A stretch of 64,000 nucleotides of DNA from 34-65-8 sp963529855. Lineage in GTDB: Bacteria; Pseudomonadota; Alphaproteobacteria; Sphingomonadales; Sphingomonadaceae. Location of the stretch: assembly GCA_963529855.1 (NCBI GenBank), contig CAURZK010000008.1, positions 1-64,000 on the forward strand, given 5' to 3'. Shown piece by piece: positions 63,733 through 64,000 of this stretch. Under the pieces are notes generated by a model that ran no database searches, had not been told where the DNA came from, and worked only from the letters and a program-made list of their open reading frames with translations. Within the stretch, counting starts at the first letter, position 1. Each line of letters begins with the position of its first letter. Position numbers and translations under genes: made by a program.

Positions 63733-64000
63733 TGAGCGTAGCATTCCGCCGAGAGAGTGACGAGGAGCATCTAGAACCCAAGTTCGAGCTGCCTATCCCG
63801 GCCGGCCCCAATCTGGTCACTCCGAGGGGACTGGCGCTGATCGAACAGCGTATCGCAAATATCGAAAACGACTTGCAAACAGCGGAAGAAACGGCTGCGG
63901 CAGCGTTGAAACGAGACCTGCGTTATTGGCAAACGCGAAAGATTACCGCTGAGCTCGCCCCAATCCCGCGCGGGGACAAGGTGGAGTTCGGCGTCAGCGT
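63733..64000 (+). CDS. GreA/GreB-family transcription elongation factor (partial)
   Basis: The frame starts at ATG 63733 with MSVAFRRESDEEHLEPKFEL and runs off the right edge after 89 codons. It has the conserved coiled-coil with acidic and basic pattern (LIEQRIANIENDLQTAEE) and the start of the C-terminal domain (PIPRGDKVEFGV). This is the GreA/GreB family that rescues backtracked RNA polymerase; full assignment needs the missing part. Confidence 0.9.

Overview
The window is high-GC, gene-dense DNA of an alphaproteobacterium, most likely order Sphingomonadales (Sphingomonadaceae or Erythrobacteraceae). The basis is gene content: an Entner-Doudoroff set (glk, zwf, edd, eda) next to a LacI-type regulator, two large TonB-dependent receptors, DUF465 and DUF1465 (RcdA-type) proteins, PtsP of the nitrogen-type phosphotransferase system, and many ATGA or GTGA gene overlaps. 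No rRNA, tRNA, CRISPR array or insertion sequence was seen. The only hint of mobile DNA is a possible integrase N-terminus at the extreme left edge.

Layout. 1-460 is a nearly empty edge. 0.46-5.2 kb holds a small hydrophobic protein, a TetR regulator divergent from a TonB receptor, and a sulfotransferase. 5.3-9.1 kb is an overlapping run serS-surE-NlpD-like-K+ channel. 9.1-11.8 kb holds a DUF1761 protein, rimO and a transglutaminase-like protein. 11.9-20.7 kb is the sugar block: glk overlaps a very divergent PEP-carboxylase-like gene, then a LacI regulator diverges from zwf-edd-eda. An identical 14-bp imperfect palindrome lies about 55-60 bases upstream of both glk and zwf. 20.8-26.8 kb is envelope and tRNA work: L,D-transpeptidase, tilS, cpoB, a RodZ-like protein and ptsP. 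26.9-35.2 kb is mixed housekeeping: two DUF465 genes, a DUF1465 gene, glpK, a metallo-hydrolase, a DUF4230 protein, nadA, a DUF2254 protein and a DMT exporter. 35.3-41.6 kb holds an old-yellow-enzyme reductase, a CitE-like protein, a lipoprotein, lipB, a membrane protein, a small methyltransferase, an MFS transporter and arsC.

41.7-44.7 kb is an iron-uptake pair (Fiu/PiuA-type receptor plus PiuC-type dioxygenase) behind a strong Fur-box match. 44.7-47.5 kb has an orphan [2Fe-2S] subunit, a class II aldolase and a MATE exporter. 47.5-55.7 kb is a compact chemotaxis block (cheA-cheW-cheY-cheB-cheR, a GGDEF/EAL protein and a methyl-accepting protein) with no flagellar or pilus structural genes in view. 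galU follows convergently. 56.8-61.5 kb is a complete TetR-controlled tripartite efflux operon (tetR, DHA2 MFS, EmrA-like adaptor, NodT-like outer-membrane channel). The right edge has an ABC-F ATPase and the start of a GreA/GreB-family factor.

The observations most worth checking are the PEP-carboxylase-like protein, which keeps the fold signatures but has changed residues at catalytic positions; the shared operator-like sequence that ties glk and zwf into one regulon; tilS, which appears to start at ATT behind a good ribosome-binding site; and the isolated chemotaxis and c-di-GMP block. I did not see a wholly new multi-gene system.
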